Under the pieces are notes generated by a model, which was not told where the DNA came from, ran no database searches, and saw only the letters and a program-made list of their open reading frames with translations. Below, one piece after another: positions 6,183 to 12,866 of a stretch of 19,730 bases of DNA. The stretch comes from Salinibacterium sp. GTDB lineage: Bacteria > Actinomycetota > Actinomycetes > Actinomycetales > Microbacteriaceae. The stretch's first letter is position 1, and each line of letters opens with the position of its first letter. The stretch is from the NCBI GenBank assembly GCA_004297555.1, contig SCSV01000349.1:1-19730 (forward strand), written 5' to 3'. A program made the translations under genes and the position numbers.

Positions 6183-6661
6183 GAGGTCACCAGCGCCGTC
6201 AGCGCGGGGGCGTGCTCGGCCGGCACGGTCCACAACCCCATCGCGCCCTTGCACGGGATCGGCATGGCGAGGGGCCGCGCGTCGTCGATCATGTAGCAGA
6301 CAGATCCGAAGGCCTGGGGCCCGAGGTCACGTTCGGCACGCTCGGCCGCGGTCTTACCGAGGATGGTTTCATAGGTACGGATGCCGGAGACGTGGAACAC
6401 GCCGAGGAGGCTTCCGCGCACGTCGGGGACACCACGCCAGCCGGGGAACACCGCGTCCATGCGCTCGCCGAACGTGTCGTCGCCCGGCCAGCGTCCGAGG
6501 GAGGCATGCAGCGCGAGCCATACGCCGCCCCGCGGAGGGCGGAAGATCACGCGCCCGCGGTTCTCCACGATCTTCCGCGGGGCGACGGTGGGATCGCACA
6601 CCACGAGGCCCGCGTAGGGCTGAAGTAGCGACAACGCCTTCCAGATCGCGGGCGCGGTCAA
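6179..6661 (-). CDS. ASCH-domain protein
   Basis: This 160-residue protein matches the ASCH (PUA-like) fold. ALSLLQPYAGLV (9-20) is the typical opening strand and helix, followed by KIVENRGRVIFRPPRG (30-45) and LALHASLGRW (49-58). The C-terminus has RPLAMPIPCKGAMGLWTVPA (129-148), the signature ending of phage ASCH proteins. ASCH domains bind RNA or modified nucleobases, and some are hydrolases acting on modified cytidines; the substrate here is unknown. The start is TTG at 6661 with GGAG 6 nt upstream and a TTGA overlap. It is cytoplasmic. Its position among replication and takeover genes fits RNA or modified-base handling. Confidence 0.82.
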   Translation of the reverse strand: MTAPAIWKALSLLQPYAGLVVCDPTVAPRKIVENRGRVIFRPPRGGVWLALHASLGRWPGDDTFGERMDAVFPGWRGVPDVRGSLLGVFHVSGIRTYETILGKTAAERAERDLGPQAFGSVCYMIDDARPLAMPIPCKGAMGLWTVPAEHAPALTALVTS

Positions 6662-7083
6662 GGTCGGCTCCGACGGGCGATGCGTTCGTCACGCACCCGG
6701 GCGGCCCGTTCTGCACGGCCCTGTTCGAGCCCTCGCAGGTAGCACGGCTCGGGCTTGTCGTCGTCCGGCCCTGCCTTCAACCGCTCCAGACCGTCGCGAT
6801 AGCCGAGCAGGAACAGGCCGCGGGCGCACGCCTCCAGGGTGAGGTTCAGGTCGCGGAGCTCGCGCACCGCGTACACCTCGTTGTCGGCCCGACGGACGAC
6901 GCGCTGGCCCTCCCACCGGCAATACGGTCCCGTCTGGCTCGCCATGCGCGTCGCCTGCCGGCCGTTCGAGCAGTACGCGGTCCCGAGGTGGCCGATGCCG
7001 CCGTGGACGGTCCACACGACGTGCCGACGGCACTTCGGGCACCGCAGGTCATCGATCGGCACGGGGCGCGACGGCGCGGTCAT
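6658..7083 (-). CDS. Zinc-ribbon hypothetical protein
   Basis: This is a 141-residue protein starting at ATG 7083, coupled by ATGA to the lipoprotein gene; longer frames overlap that gene. CPKCRRHVVW (15-24) and YCSNGR (about 39) plus YCRWEG (about 54) give a plausible four-cysteine zinc site. The C-terminal half is helical and rich in Arg and Leu (LTLEACARGLFLLGYRDGLE, then RGLEQGRAERAARVRDERI), suggesting a helical hairpin or coiled coil. No family was named. Confidence 0.75.
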   Translation of the reverse strand: MTAPSRPVPIDDLRCPKCRRHVVWTVHGGIGHLGTAYCSNGRQATRMASQTGPYCRWEGQRVVRRADNEVYAVRELRDLNLTLEACARGLFLLGYRDGLERLKAGPDDDKPEPCYLRGLEQGRAERAARVRDERIARRSRP

Positions 7084-7286
7084 TGCGGCGGGATCACGAA
7101 CACTTCGACGTGCTCGTCCTCGGTGACGCAGAGGTCCACGGGTTCTCCGTCGCGGTTCCACGCGACGGGCTCGTCGTCCACACCCACGATGAACGGCTCG
7201 TTCGCGACCACCGTGATGCACACCGAAGGCGTCGAGGGGCACGCCGTCAGCAACAGGAACGCCACGCTTTGCAGTACGGGTCTCAT
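7080..7286 (-). CDS. Small putative lipoprotein
   Basis: This 68-residue protein starts with a short signal sequence and lipobox (MRPVLQSVAFLLLTAC), giving a mature lipoprotein with Cys16 as the lipidated residue. The remainder is acidic and beta-rich with two further cysteines (C23 and C52) that could form a disulfide. ATG at 7286 overlaps the coiled-coil gene by 4 nt. A phage-encoded lipoprotein could act as an outer spanin or in superinfection exclusion. It is unlike typical proline-rich Rz1 and lies far from the muralytic genes, so exclusion is an equally open guess. Confidence 0.7.
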   Translation of the reverse strand: MRPVLQSVAFLLLTACPSTPSVCITVVANEPFIVGVDDEPVAWNRDGEPVDLCVTEDEHVEVFVIPPQ

Positions 7287-7495
7287 TCGTCGTCCTCCTC
7301 GTCGAGAGCCTTCAGGTCCACCTCGGAGTGCTCGGCCAGCTCCTCGCGGAGCTCGTCGATCCGGTCCTCGAAGTCCGAGAGCTCGGAGCCGGCCCGGTCG
7401 TCCGAGTCGAGCGCGATGCGAGCCTCGACGATCAAGTCCTTCGCGTCCTCCAGACGCTTCAGCGCCCGCTGGATGCAGCCCTTCATCCCTTCCAT
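7283..7495 (-). CDS. Small acidic coiled-coil protein
   Basis: This 70-residue protein is almost entirely heptad-patterned helix (CIQRALKRLEDAKDLIVEAR, then LSDFEDRIDELREELAEH) with an acidic tail. I chose ATG at 7495, with GGAGG 5 nt upstream and a TGATG junction with the previous stop. A GTG at 7498 would give the usual 4-nt overlap but sits too close to the Shine-Dalgarno. It is probably an oligomeric adaptor; function unknown. Confidence 0.7.
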   Translation of the reverse strand: MEGMKGCIQRALKRLEDAKDLIVEARIALDSDDRAGSELSDFEDRIDELREELAEHSEVDLKALDEEDDE

Positions 7496-7833
7496 CACTT
7501 CCTCCCGAGATTGCGTAGATTGCGGTCGGCAATGCGTTTCCGCTTCGCCGCGGCCGCGTCGTAACGGGCGCGGTCGATGGGAGACATCGAGGCGAGCGTG
7601 CGTTCGGCCTCCTTGCGTGCGCGTTCCTTCCGCTCAAGCTCCTGTGCCGTCTGCCACGCGGCGAGCCGCTTGGCCTGTTCCTCGGGGGTCAGCCGCGGCG
7701 GGGGCGGCGGGGGCGGTGGCAACGGCTCGGGAGGGGGCGGCGGGTCGCGGTCCGGGGGCGACTCCTCACGCGCCTCCGGCGGGGCCCCGGCGGCCAACCC
7801 CAGCAGCATCGCCGCGAACAGGAAGCGGCTCAT
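7495..7833 (-). CDS. Exported proline-rich protein
   Basis: This 112-residue protein has an N-terminal signal sequence (MSRFLFAAMLLGLAAGAPPE). It then has an acidic/Pro-rich linker with a run of prolines (about residues 31-46) and a highly charged helical C-terminus (TPEEQAKRLAAW, ELERKERARKEAERTL). ATG at 7833 has GGAGG 4 nt upstream and an ATGA overlap. A signal peptide, a proline-rich spacer able to cross the periplasm and a charged helix suggest an envelope role. TonB-like and spanin-like layouts share these features, but no family signature is present. Confidence 0.72.
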   Translation of the reverse strand: MSRFLFAAMLLGLAAGAPPEAREESPPDRDPPPPPEPLPPPPPPPPRLTPEEQAKRLAAWQTAQELERKERARKEAERTLASMSPIDRARYDAAAAKRKRIADRNLRNLGRK

Positions 7834-8240
7834 CCGGCCTCCGGGTCGGTCGGTTCGACCGGGAGGCCGGTGATGTCGGCGATCTGGTCGGCCGCCCACC
7901 GATGCAGGTTGTAGCGGCTCGCCCCGTGCATCAAGCCGCCGTGGATCGTCTCGCCGAGCTCGACCCTGGTCGCACGGGCCGCGAGCTCGTCGAGGATGGC
8001 CTGCGCCTGCTTCAATCGCTCGGCGCGGAGCAGGTCGTGGTGCCTGCGGGTGAGCGGTCGAGGTACCGGGTGGCCATCCTCGGTGAGCACCTTCACGGCG
8101 AGCGCCGCGGCGATCATCACTTCGCGCACGGCCTCCTCGTGAGTGCTGCCATGCGCGAGCACGCTCGGGAGTTCGGGGATCGACGCGATGAACACGTTGT
8201 CCTCGTCGCTCCATTGCACGATGCATGCATACCTGATCAC
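7830..8240 (-). CDS. HicB-like protein with atypical C-terminus
   Basis: This is a 136-residue protein. Residues 3-60 match the HicB antitoxin fold, a degenerate RNase H-like domain: YACIVQWSDEDNVFIASIPE, then LAHGSTHEEAVREVMIAAAL. The C-terminus is neither a clear ribbon-helix-helix nor a clear HTH; it is a helical, His-rich region (HDLLRAERLKQAQAILDELA, then HGGLMHGASRYNLHRW). No HicA toxin gene is adjacent: both neighbours are unrelated and overlap it. It starts at GTG 8240 with GGGAGG 5 nt upstream and a GTGA overlap. It could be a solitary regulator or an antitoxin mimic countering a host HicA. Confidence 0.72.
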   Translation of the reverse strand: MIRYACIVQWSDEDNVFIASIPELPSVLAHGSTHEEAVREVMIAAALAVKVLTEDGHPVPRPLTRRHHDLLRAERLKQAQAILDELAARATRVELGETIHGGLMHGASRYNLHRWAADQIADITGLPVEPTDPEAG

Positions 8241-9097
8241 GCGGTCCTCCCCTGTTTCTCGTTCTTGCGGCGATGGTCCTCGCCGGTCACCAGCACGAAA
8301 GCGCACGTCTCGACGAGCCGGGAGTACACGCGATCCCCGACGCGATCGGCGAGCCGCGGCTGGTGCCTCTCATCGAGCATGAGGTTCCCGACCTTCACGC
8401 CGATCGCGTCTCCCGGCGGGAAGTTCGTCGTCGCGAGGATCGTGCGCTCGGCGTTGTACCGACGGCTGATAATCTCGTCGATCACGGTGCCCTCGAAGTC
8501 CGTTCCGTGCCCCTTGCCGAGCTCGTCAATCCCCAGCACGTCCACCTCGGCGAGCTCCGTGATTAGCGCGCCCGACCCCTCCCCCGAGCTGAACCCCTGC
8601 TTCAGATCGGCCAGCAGGTGGCTGAATTCCACGAACCGAGCGGTCACGCCGCGGCTGAACACGAGCTCGCGGAGTAGCCCGCACAACAGGTGCGTCTTGC
8701 CGCGCCCGACCGGGCCGTGGAACACCACGCCGCGGTTCTCGCCGTTCGGCGTCCATTCCTGAACGAGCCCGTCGAGGTGCATCCGGGTCGCCACCTGCTC
8801 GGGGCTCGTGGCGACCCACCCGCCGAGCGTCTTCGCGTGGCGACCGGGGATCTTGGCGTCGTCGAACCGAGCCATGCGCGCGCTGAGGCTGCGACAATCG
8901 CAGGGCCGTCGCGGGGATCGTGGGTTCGCGGGGTCGTTCGGTACCCAGCCCACGTTGTCGCAGGCCGGGCACATCATCGGCACGCACGAGCACCGCTGCG
9001 CGCGCGCCTGCTCGCCGGCCTTCACGATCAGGTAGCCCTGACCGCGACAGGTGGCGCAGTCGGGCAAGATCCCCGGCGGTGAGAGGACCGCGATCAC
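8237..9097 (-). CDS. DnaC/IstB-type helicase loader ATPase
   Basis: This is a 286-residue AAA+ protein. The Walker A is GPVGRGKT (128-135), Walker B is VLGIDELG (187-194), sensor 1 is LATTNF (221-226) and the arginine-finger region is DRVYSR (255-260). This is the DnaC/IstB arrangement, which loads the replicative helicase onto DNA. The N-terminal 70 residues carry a cysteine-rich zinc region (CATC at 14-17, CSC at 36-38, CPAC at 43-46, CDC at 66-68) like that in many phage DnaC homologues. It starts at GTG 9097, overlapping the upstream stop. No transposase accompanies it, so phage replication is more likely than an IS21-type role. It is cytoplasmic. Confidence 0.88.
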   Translation of the reverse strand: MIAVLSPPGILPDCATCRGQGYLIVKAGEQARAQRCSCVPMMCPACDNVGWVPNDPANPRSPRRPCDCRSLSARMARFDDAKIPGRHAKTLGGWVATSPEQVATRMHLDGLVQEWTPNGENRGVVFHGPVGRGKTHLLCGLLRELVFSRGVTARFVEFSHLLADLKQGFSSGEGSGALITELAEVDVLGIDELGKGHGTDFEGTVIDEIISRRYNAERTILATTNFPPGDAIGVKVGNLMLDERHQPRLADRVGDRVYSRLVETCAFVLVTGEDHRRKNEKQGRTA

Positions 9098-9315
9098 AGG
9101 AGCAACCGCGCCGGCCACGCGACCGTCGGCACCGGGCATTCGTCGAGCTCGGCCGAGAACGACGCCAGCGCCGCGGGGCCTTCGGCCTCGTCCACCGCGA
9201 CCCTCGTGATGAATGCCGTGAGCCTCACGCCCTTGTCGGTGGTGCCTTCCCACACGCGGGCCGGCACGCCGTTCAGGCCGATGATGCGGCTCGTGGGTTC
9301 GAGCGTGATCTTCAT
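9094..9315 (-). CDS. Small conserved phage-type protein
   Basis: This 73-residue protein (MKITLEPTSRIIGLNGVPAR, then VWEGTTDKGVRLTAFITRVA) resembles a short family often found in phage genomes, with the core ITLEPT...ARVWEG...TRVAV. It is probably a small beta-sheet protein of unknown function. ATG at 9315 has GGAGG 5 nt upstream and overlaps the DUF1643 stop by 4 nt. It sits directly before the helicase loader. Confidence 0.78.
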   Translation of the reverse strand: MKITLEPTSRIIGLNGVPARVWEGTTDKGVRLTAFITRVAVDEAEGPAALASFSAELDECPVPTVAWPARLLL

Positions 9316-9815
9316 GCGGTCCTCCAGGGGACGAGCGGAGTCGCCGCCTTCAGCATCAAGGGGTGAAGGGGCTCGCCGTCTACGGTGCGACCGAGGCACA
9401 TGAGCTTGTCGGGGTCGGTGACCTGCGCGAGCATTCGTAGGACGGTCTGCACGCGATCAGCGTGCCTCGTGCCGTGCGCACCCCAGGCCAGCACCACGCG
9501 CCGGCCGGTGACGGCCTGCACGATCGCGGCGTCGTTCAGCGGTCCGATCGGGTCTGCCGCGGCGTGGATCGCGGCCGGTTTCTTGGAACGGATCGCGAAC
9601 AGGTTGACCACCTCGGCCGACCCGAAGCCCCAGGCCGTCGAGAAGCCGAGCACGCGGCGGATCGTGGGGTCGTTGCGCGCGTGATCGGCCGTGGACGGGT
9701 TCAGCATCAGCCAGACCGCGGCCTCGCGTCCGGCATCCCAGCGCCGCCACAACCGGTAGCGGAACCGCTCGCAGGGCGACACCTCGGCCCCCTTCTCCAT
9801 CGCGTCCAGGGTCAT
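9312..9815 (-). CDS. DUF1643-family protein
   Basis: This is a 167-residue protein. FRYRLWRRWD (18-27), LMLNPSTAD (36-44), NDPTIRR (48-54), VVNLFA (69-74), DPIGPLND (88-95), WGAHG (111-115) and the ending CLGRTVDGEPLHPL (140-153) together define the DUF1643 family, which is common in phages and mobile elements. No activity has been established; the Asn/Asp/His pattern suggests an enzyme or nucleotide-binding fold. I prefer ATG 9815, with GGAGG 5 nt upstream, over GTG 9821, which lies in the Shine-Dalgarno. It is the first gene of the 20-gene minus-strand operon. Confidence 0.86.
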   Translation of the reverse strand: MTLDAMEKGAEVSPCERFRYRLWRRWDAGREAAVWLMLNPSTADHARNDPTIRRVLGFSTAWGFGSAEVVNLFAIRSKKPAAIHAAADPIGPLNDAAIVQAVTGRRVVLAWGAHGTRHADRVQTVLRMLAQVTDPDKLMCLGRTVDGEPLHPLMLKAATPLVPWRTA

Positions 9816-9826
9816 GGGCACCTCCG

Positions 9827-9844
9827 CGCCACGACCGCGTGGCG
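9827..9844. promoter_or_regulatory. Perfect palindrome in divergent promoter region (IR site D)
   Basis: CGCCACG and CGTGGCG form 7-bp perfect arms around a 4-nt centre. The palindrome sits mid-way in the 50-bp gap between the minus-strand operon start (9815) and the plus-strand gene (9866). It is well placed to be an operator controlling both. The same arms occur at 2085, 10911 and 16506 with wider spacers. Confidence 0.5.
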
Positions 9845-9853
9845 GGCGCGGGG

Positions 9854-9859
9854 TATGCT
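9854..9859 (+). promoter_or_regulatory. Candidate -10 box for a leaderless transcript
   Basis: TATGCT ends exactly 6 nt before the ATG at 9866, so transcription would start at or next to the start codon. There is no good Shine-Dalgarno, which fits leaderless translation. No -35 consensus was recognised. A similar TACCCT sits at the same distance from the ATG at 13837. Confidence 0.4.
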
Positions 9860-9865
9860 CGGGGC

Positions 9866-10906
9866 ATGGCCGAGGGCGAACCGATCGACGAGGATGCAGC
9901 CCTGCTGCGAGACATGGGGATCACATCCCCAGAGGCCGACCCGTACCCCGACCGGATGGCCCTCGCGCTGGCGACCGCCGCGCCGGGGGCCTGGGAACCG
10001 CTCGCCTCGCTGTACGTCGCCGACGCATTCGAGCAGCGCCGCCTGGGGCGATGGCTCGATCGCTACGCACGGGATGCGGCCACCGCTCAAACGATGCTCG
10101 ACGCGCTCGACGCGCTGGGGCACCGCTCCGATCTGGAAGGGGTCGCGCGTCGCCTCGGGCTGCCGGAAGTGCCGGTCGCCGAGCGGCCGAAGCGCGCCCC
10201 CAAGCCGAAGGACCGCACGGCCGAGGCCGAGACGATCGTGAGCCTGCTCCTGTCCGCGCTGCGCAAGGCGCCACCGTCGGGCCTCACGCACGAGGACATC
10301 GACGGGTTCTTCGAACGGAACGGCACCACCATCGCAGCCGAGCTCGCGACGAAGCTCCCACCGATCCGGGTCGCCTGCACGCGCTGTGGATTCACCGCCG
10401 TCCGGCCCATTCCGCACTACGCGATCATGCGGATCGCCTGCGTGGGCGGCATCGACGAGTTCATCCCGATAGCGCAATACGAGGAGCAGGAGGCCGCGCG
10501 CAAGGCCGAGCTCTACGCGAACGTCGCGAAGGTGCAGCCGTTCGTCCCCAGCGAGGCCTCGCAGGAACGCGACCGCCGCGCCCGTGAACAGCGCGAGCTT
10601 GATCGCAACAAGCGGTCGCAGCGCGCCTGGGCGGTACACACCTGCGGACAGGGCGAGGTTTACGACTGCCGGCCGGGCTACCCACGATCCGCTACCAGCG
10701 ACGACCCTACCGAGCTCGTCGAGTGGCACCAGAAGATGGCGAAGTGGCACGAGCGAGCGCCAGGTCGCCGGAAGCTCGACGCAGCGGCCGCCGTCTCCCA
10801 CCACGCCGCGGCGACGGCGCTGCGCGATCGGGCACCCCGCGCGATGCTGCTCTCGCGCAGGGCCGTCAAGGCGACGGAGCGATCCGACCCGCCGCGGCGC
10901 CGGTAG
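9866..10906 (+). CDS. Large hypothetical protein, probably from a leaderless mRNA
   Basis: This is a 346-residue soluble protein with no recognised family. The N-terminal half is acidic and helical (DEDAALLRDMGI, then ALDALGHRSDLEGVARRLGL), followed by a Lys/Pro-rich linker (KRAPKPKDR, about 118-126). The middle has LTHEDIDGFFERNGTTIAAE and a possible zinc element (CTRCG near residue 171, C near 192). The C-terminal half is very rich in Arg and Glu, probably a long helix, with CGQ and DCRPGYP near 265-277. I chose ATG 9866 because an upstream GTG at 9839 lies within the operator palindrome and the putative -10 box ends 6 nt before 9866. It is divergent from the replication operon. Confidence 0.78.
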   Translation: MAEGEPIDEDAALLRDMGITSPEADPYPDRMALALATAAPGAWEPLASLYVADAFEQRRLGRWLDRYARDAATAQTMLDALDALGHRSDLEGVARRLGLPEVPVAERPKRAPKPKDRTAEAETIVSLLLSALRKAPPSGLTHEDIDGFFERNGTTIAAELATKLPPIRVACTRCGFTAVRPIPHYAIMRIACVGGIDEFIPIAQYEEQEAARKAELYANVAKVQPFVPSEASQERDRRAREQRELDRNKRSQRAWAVHTCGQGEVYDCRPGYPRSATSDDPTELVEWHQKMAKWHERAPGRRKLDAAAAVSHHAAATALRDRAPRAMLLSRRAVKATERSDPPRRR

Positions 10907-10910
10907 GCGA

Positions 10911-10946
10911 CGCCACGCGAGCGCCGCCGGCGGGGGAACCGTGGCG
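10911..10946. terminator. Hairpin between convergent genes (IR site B)
   Basis: CGCCACG (10911-10917) and CGTGGCG (10940-10946) are perfect arms enclosing a second palindrome, CCGCCGGCGG (10924-10933). It fills the gap between the convergent stops at 10906 (plus) and 10951 (minus). It may be a bidirectional terminator without a U-tract. The outer arms are identical to those at sites A, C and D, so a protein-binding role is also possible. Confidence 0.45.
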
Positions 10947-10950
10947 CGGA

Positions 10951-11268
10951 TCATGACCGCTTCCGTAGCTTGCGCTTGCGCTTGCGCCGCGGCGGGGAGG
11001 GCTCGTCCTGGACAACGATCGCGACGGACGGCACGGGATGATCGAACATCGACAGCCGCGGCGCGCCCCTCACACGACGGAGCGCATGGTCGCCATCGCG
11101 CCGCATCACGGGCCATTCCTCGGTGGTGCCATCATCATGCAGCACGACCACATCCCACTCGACATGGGCGGCACCCTCGCCGATGCGACGACGGATCGCC
11201 CGCACCCATCCGTCGGGAACGTCGTAGTCCGGCGTTCCAACCCGATCCCCAGCACGAAGCCGCAGCAC
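10951..11268 (-). CDS. Hypothetical protein with polybasic tail
   Basis: This is a 105-residue protein on the minus strand between plus-strand genes. The N-terminal part is beta-rich, with VPDGWVRAIRRRIGEG and HVEWDVVVLHDDGTTEEWPV. The last 14 residues are nearly all Lys/Arg (PPRRKRKRKLRKRS), encoded in part by a TTGCGC hexamer repeat near 10970-10985. The tail suggests nucleic-acid binding. GTG 11268 is the best in-frame start; an ATG at 11275 is out of frame, and ribosome-site support is weak. Function unknown. Confidence 0.62.
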   Translation of the reverse strand: MLRLRAGDRVGTPDYDVPDGWVRAIRRRIGEGAAHVEWDVVVLHDDGTTEEWPVMRRDGDHALRRVRGAPRLSMFDHPVPSVAIVVQDEPSPPRRKRKRKLRKRS

Positions 11269-11307
11269 CGTCCATGTCCCCCTCGTGGCAGTCCTAGCCC
11301 GAACGGG

Positions 11308-11320
11308 TATAGGCTACCCC
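11308..11320. promoter_or_regulatory. Candidate bidirectional -10 region
   Basis: The gap between divergent genes at 11268 and 11355 contains TATAGGCTACC. This reads TAGGCT on the plus strand and, starting just downstream, GGTAGCCTATA on the minus strand. Each resembles a -10 hexamer in the proper direction. No clear -35 was found. Confidence 0.3.
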
Positions 11321-11354
11321 GAAAGGTGGCAACGTGCCGCCGCGGAGGTGACGG

Positions 11355-11762
11355 ATGGACGTGATTTCGCCGGAACGCTGGGGGAGGGACCATTATTCGA
11401 CGCTCGCGTACCTCGGACACGTCTACCACCGGGACGCCGGGCAGATCGAGCGCGACAAGATGCGCTGCAAGGAGTCGCGCCGGCACATGAAGGGCGAGCT
11501 CGCGCGCATGATCCCCGAGGACGGCACGCGCTACCCGACGCGGCTCCAGAACGGTGACGAGCTCGACGACCACGACGACTACGACTGCGCCTATGACCTC
11601 GTGGCGGGTGGGGTCCTCACCGACGTCGGCACGGGCATCAACCCGCAGTTCGAGCTCACGCCGAAGGGCCTTCAGGTCTGGAGTTACCTGACGCGCACGC
11701 GGAAGACGGCCGGCGCGATGGACACGCTGACATGGGCCGAAGTGGAGAGGGCGATCTCATGA
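11355..11762 (+). CDS. Hypothetical protein with winged-helix-like C-terminus
   Basis: This is a 135-residue protein with GGAGG 6 nt before ATG. The N-terminus is rich in aromatic and charged residues (ERWGRDHYSTLAYLGHVYHR). The C-terminal segment reads as a winged-helix end: a recognition helix and turn (YDLVAGGVLTDVG) followed by a strand (FELTPKGLQVWSYL). It opens the second plus-strand operon and overlaps the XRE regulator gene by 4 nt, which favours a regulatory role, though this is inference. Confidence 0.72.
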   Translation: MDVISPERWGRDHYSTLAYLGHVYHRDAGQIERDKMRCKESRRHMKGELARMIPEDGTRYPTRLQNGDELDDHDDYDCAYDLVAGGVLTDVGTGINPQFELTPKGLQVWSYLTRTRKTAGAMDTLTWAEVERAIS

Positions 11763-12100
11763 CGGAGCCAGCGCTGGTGTTCGGGCGCGTCGTCGCGACG
11801 TTCCGGGCTGCGGAGGACAAGACACAGGGCGACTACGCCACCGAGCTCGGCTGGGACCGCAGCGTGCTCGCGCGGATCGAGGTGGGCCGTAACGACGTCT
11901 CCATCGCCAACGTGCTCGACATCGAGGCGATGTTGATCAAGCACGGGCTGATCACCACCTTCGGCCAGCTCGTGCAGGTGACGTCCGAAGTCACCGCCGA
12001 GCTCAAGGCGCGACCGAAGATCAACGGCGACGCGCCGGCCGTCGTCGATCGCATCGCCGGTACCGTTGTCGATCGCTGGCTCCAGAAGAGGACCGCGTGA
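11759..12100 (+). CDS. XRE-family HTH regulator
   Basis: This is a 113-residue protein. The HTH spans residues 8-60 (FGRVVATFRAAEDKTQGDYA, then LGWDRSVLARIEVGR). The C-terminus ends in VVDRWLQKRTA. It aligns end to end with the regulator at 5536-6042, sharing FGRVVA, LGW, LARIE.GR and VVDxWL, but lacks that protein's zinc extension. ATG at 11759 overlaps the upstream stop as ATGA. Two diverged copies in opposed operons recall repressor and anti-repressor pairs of temperate phages. Its operator is unknown; the CGCCACG palindrome sites are candidates. Confidence 0.83.
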   Translation: MTEPALVFGRVVATFRAAEDKTQGDYATELGWDRSVLARIEVGRNDVSIANVLDIEAMLIKHGLITTFGQLVQVTSEVTAELKARPKINGDAPAVVDRIAGTVVDRWLQKRTA

Positions 12101-12462
12101 TGGCCGCGCTCGAACCCAAGGCGGCGGACGTCCTGCTCCACACGCTCGGCCTCGACGAGAGGCACCACGAGGCGTGGCGCAACCACTACGTCACGGGCGA
12201 CAACGATCCGGTGATCGCGGGGCTCGTCGCCGCCGGGCTCATGGAGCCGGCCCGCGCGCCGGGGTTCCTCGCTCCCGAGGACCGCGTGTTCCGCGTGACC
12301 GACGAGGGTAAGCTCGTCGCCGCCGTCGAGCGTCGTCGCCGCCACCCCCCGAAGAAGCGTTCGGCGGCACGCTATGACCACTATCTGAACGTCGCTGACG
12401 CGCTCGGCGTCTCGTTCGGCGAGTACCTGAAGCGCCGCATGTACCAGGGAGTCCCATCATGA
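12097..12462 (+). CDS. Conserved phage-type hypothetical protein
   Basis: This is a 121-residue protein. LLHTLGLDERHHEAWRNHYV (15-34), then GLVAAGLMEP (about 42-51) and VFRVTDEGK (65-73), follow the pattern of a small phage family with HTLGL...RNHFVTG...LV..GLM...F.VT..G, probably a winged helix. A basic stretch (RRRRHPPKKR) and a helical end (YDHYLNVADALGVSFGEYLK) follow. GTG 12097 has GAGG 5 nt upstream and a GTGA overlap; ATG 12100 is the alternative start. Function is unestablished. Confidence 0.78.
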   Translation: MMAALEPKAADVLLHTLGLDERHHEAWRNHYVTGDNDPVIAGLVAAGLMEPARAPGFLAPEDRVFRVTDEGKLVAAVERRRRHPPKKRSAARYDHYLNVADALGVSFGEYLKRRMYQGVPS

Positions 12463-12866
12463 CCGGAGCGGAAGGGCTCGTCGCCGGGCTGCTGATCGGC
12501 GCGGGGGTCGGGGGTCACGCGCTCCGTCTCGTCACGCCCGGCCCCGTGGCGGCAACCTGCGAGGGCCTGGGGTGCGCGCTCGGCACGCGCTCCATCCGCG
12601 GTTCGAGCAAGGCCGCGGACGCGCGGCGGTTCATCGCCACGTCGGCGATGGTGCTGTACTCGATCGCGGCCGTGCTCGTGCTTCGCGGCTACGCATCGGG
12701 GTACATGGTCGCCGTCCTCGGGCCGCTGGTAGGCCTCTCGGCCGTGCTGATCGCGCGGCGCACGGACAAGGACGTGCAGGTCGATCGGTTCCAGGTCGTT
12801 CTGGGGCTGTTCCAGGGGATCGCTGCGGTCGCATCGATCGCCGCGTGGTGTGGGGCATGGTCATGA
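12459..12866 (+). CDS. Four-helix membrane protein
   Basis: This 135-residue protein has four hydrophobic stretches at about residues 5-24, 59-75, 79-99 and 113-133, separated by short charged loops (RSIRGSSKAADARR, RRTDKDVQVDR). ATG 12459 overlaps the previous stop by 4 nt with GGGAG upstream. It lies in the same operon as two peptidoglycan hydrolases, so it may be a holin-like pore or an inner-membrane exclusion protein. Four helices and the lack of family signatures leave this open. Confidence 0.75.
   Translation: MTGAEGLVAGLLIGAGVGGHALRLVTPGPVAATCEGLGCALGTRSIRGSSKAADARRFIATSAMVLYSIAAVLVLRGYASGYMVAVLGPLVGLSAVLIARRTDKDVQVDRFQVVLGLFQGIAAVASIAAWCGAWS

Noticed and set aside
7080..7833. Lipoprotein and proline-rich protein as a spanin pair
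   Set aside because: They are not adjacent to the muralytic genes, the lipoprotein is not proline-rich, and the proline-rich protein lacks the usual inner-membrane coiled-coil layout.
7083..8762. 559-residue plus-strand frame
   Set aside because: It is Ser/Arg/Pro-biased and antisense to six coupled genes, including the helicase loader and HicB-like gene.
8237..9097. IS21 transposition helper (IstB)
   Set aside because: There is no IstA transposase or terminal repeats nearby; the zinc N-terminus and operon context favour a phage DnaC-type loader.
9812..11116. 434-residue minus-strand frame across 9866-10906
   Set aside because: It is Arg-rich with no motif, and is antisense to a frame with normal composition and a fitting promoter.
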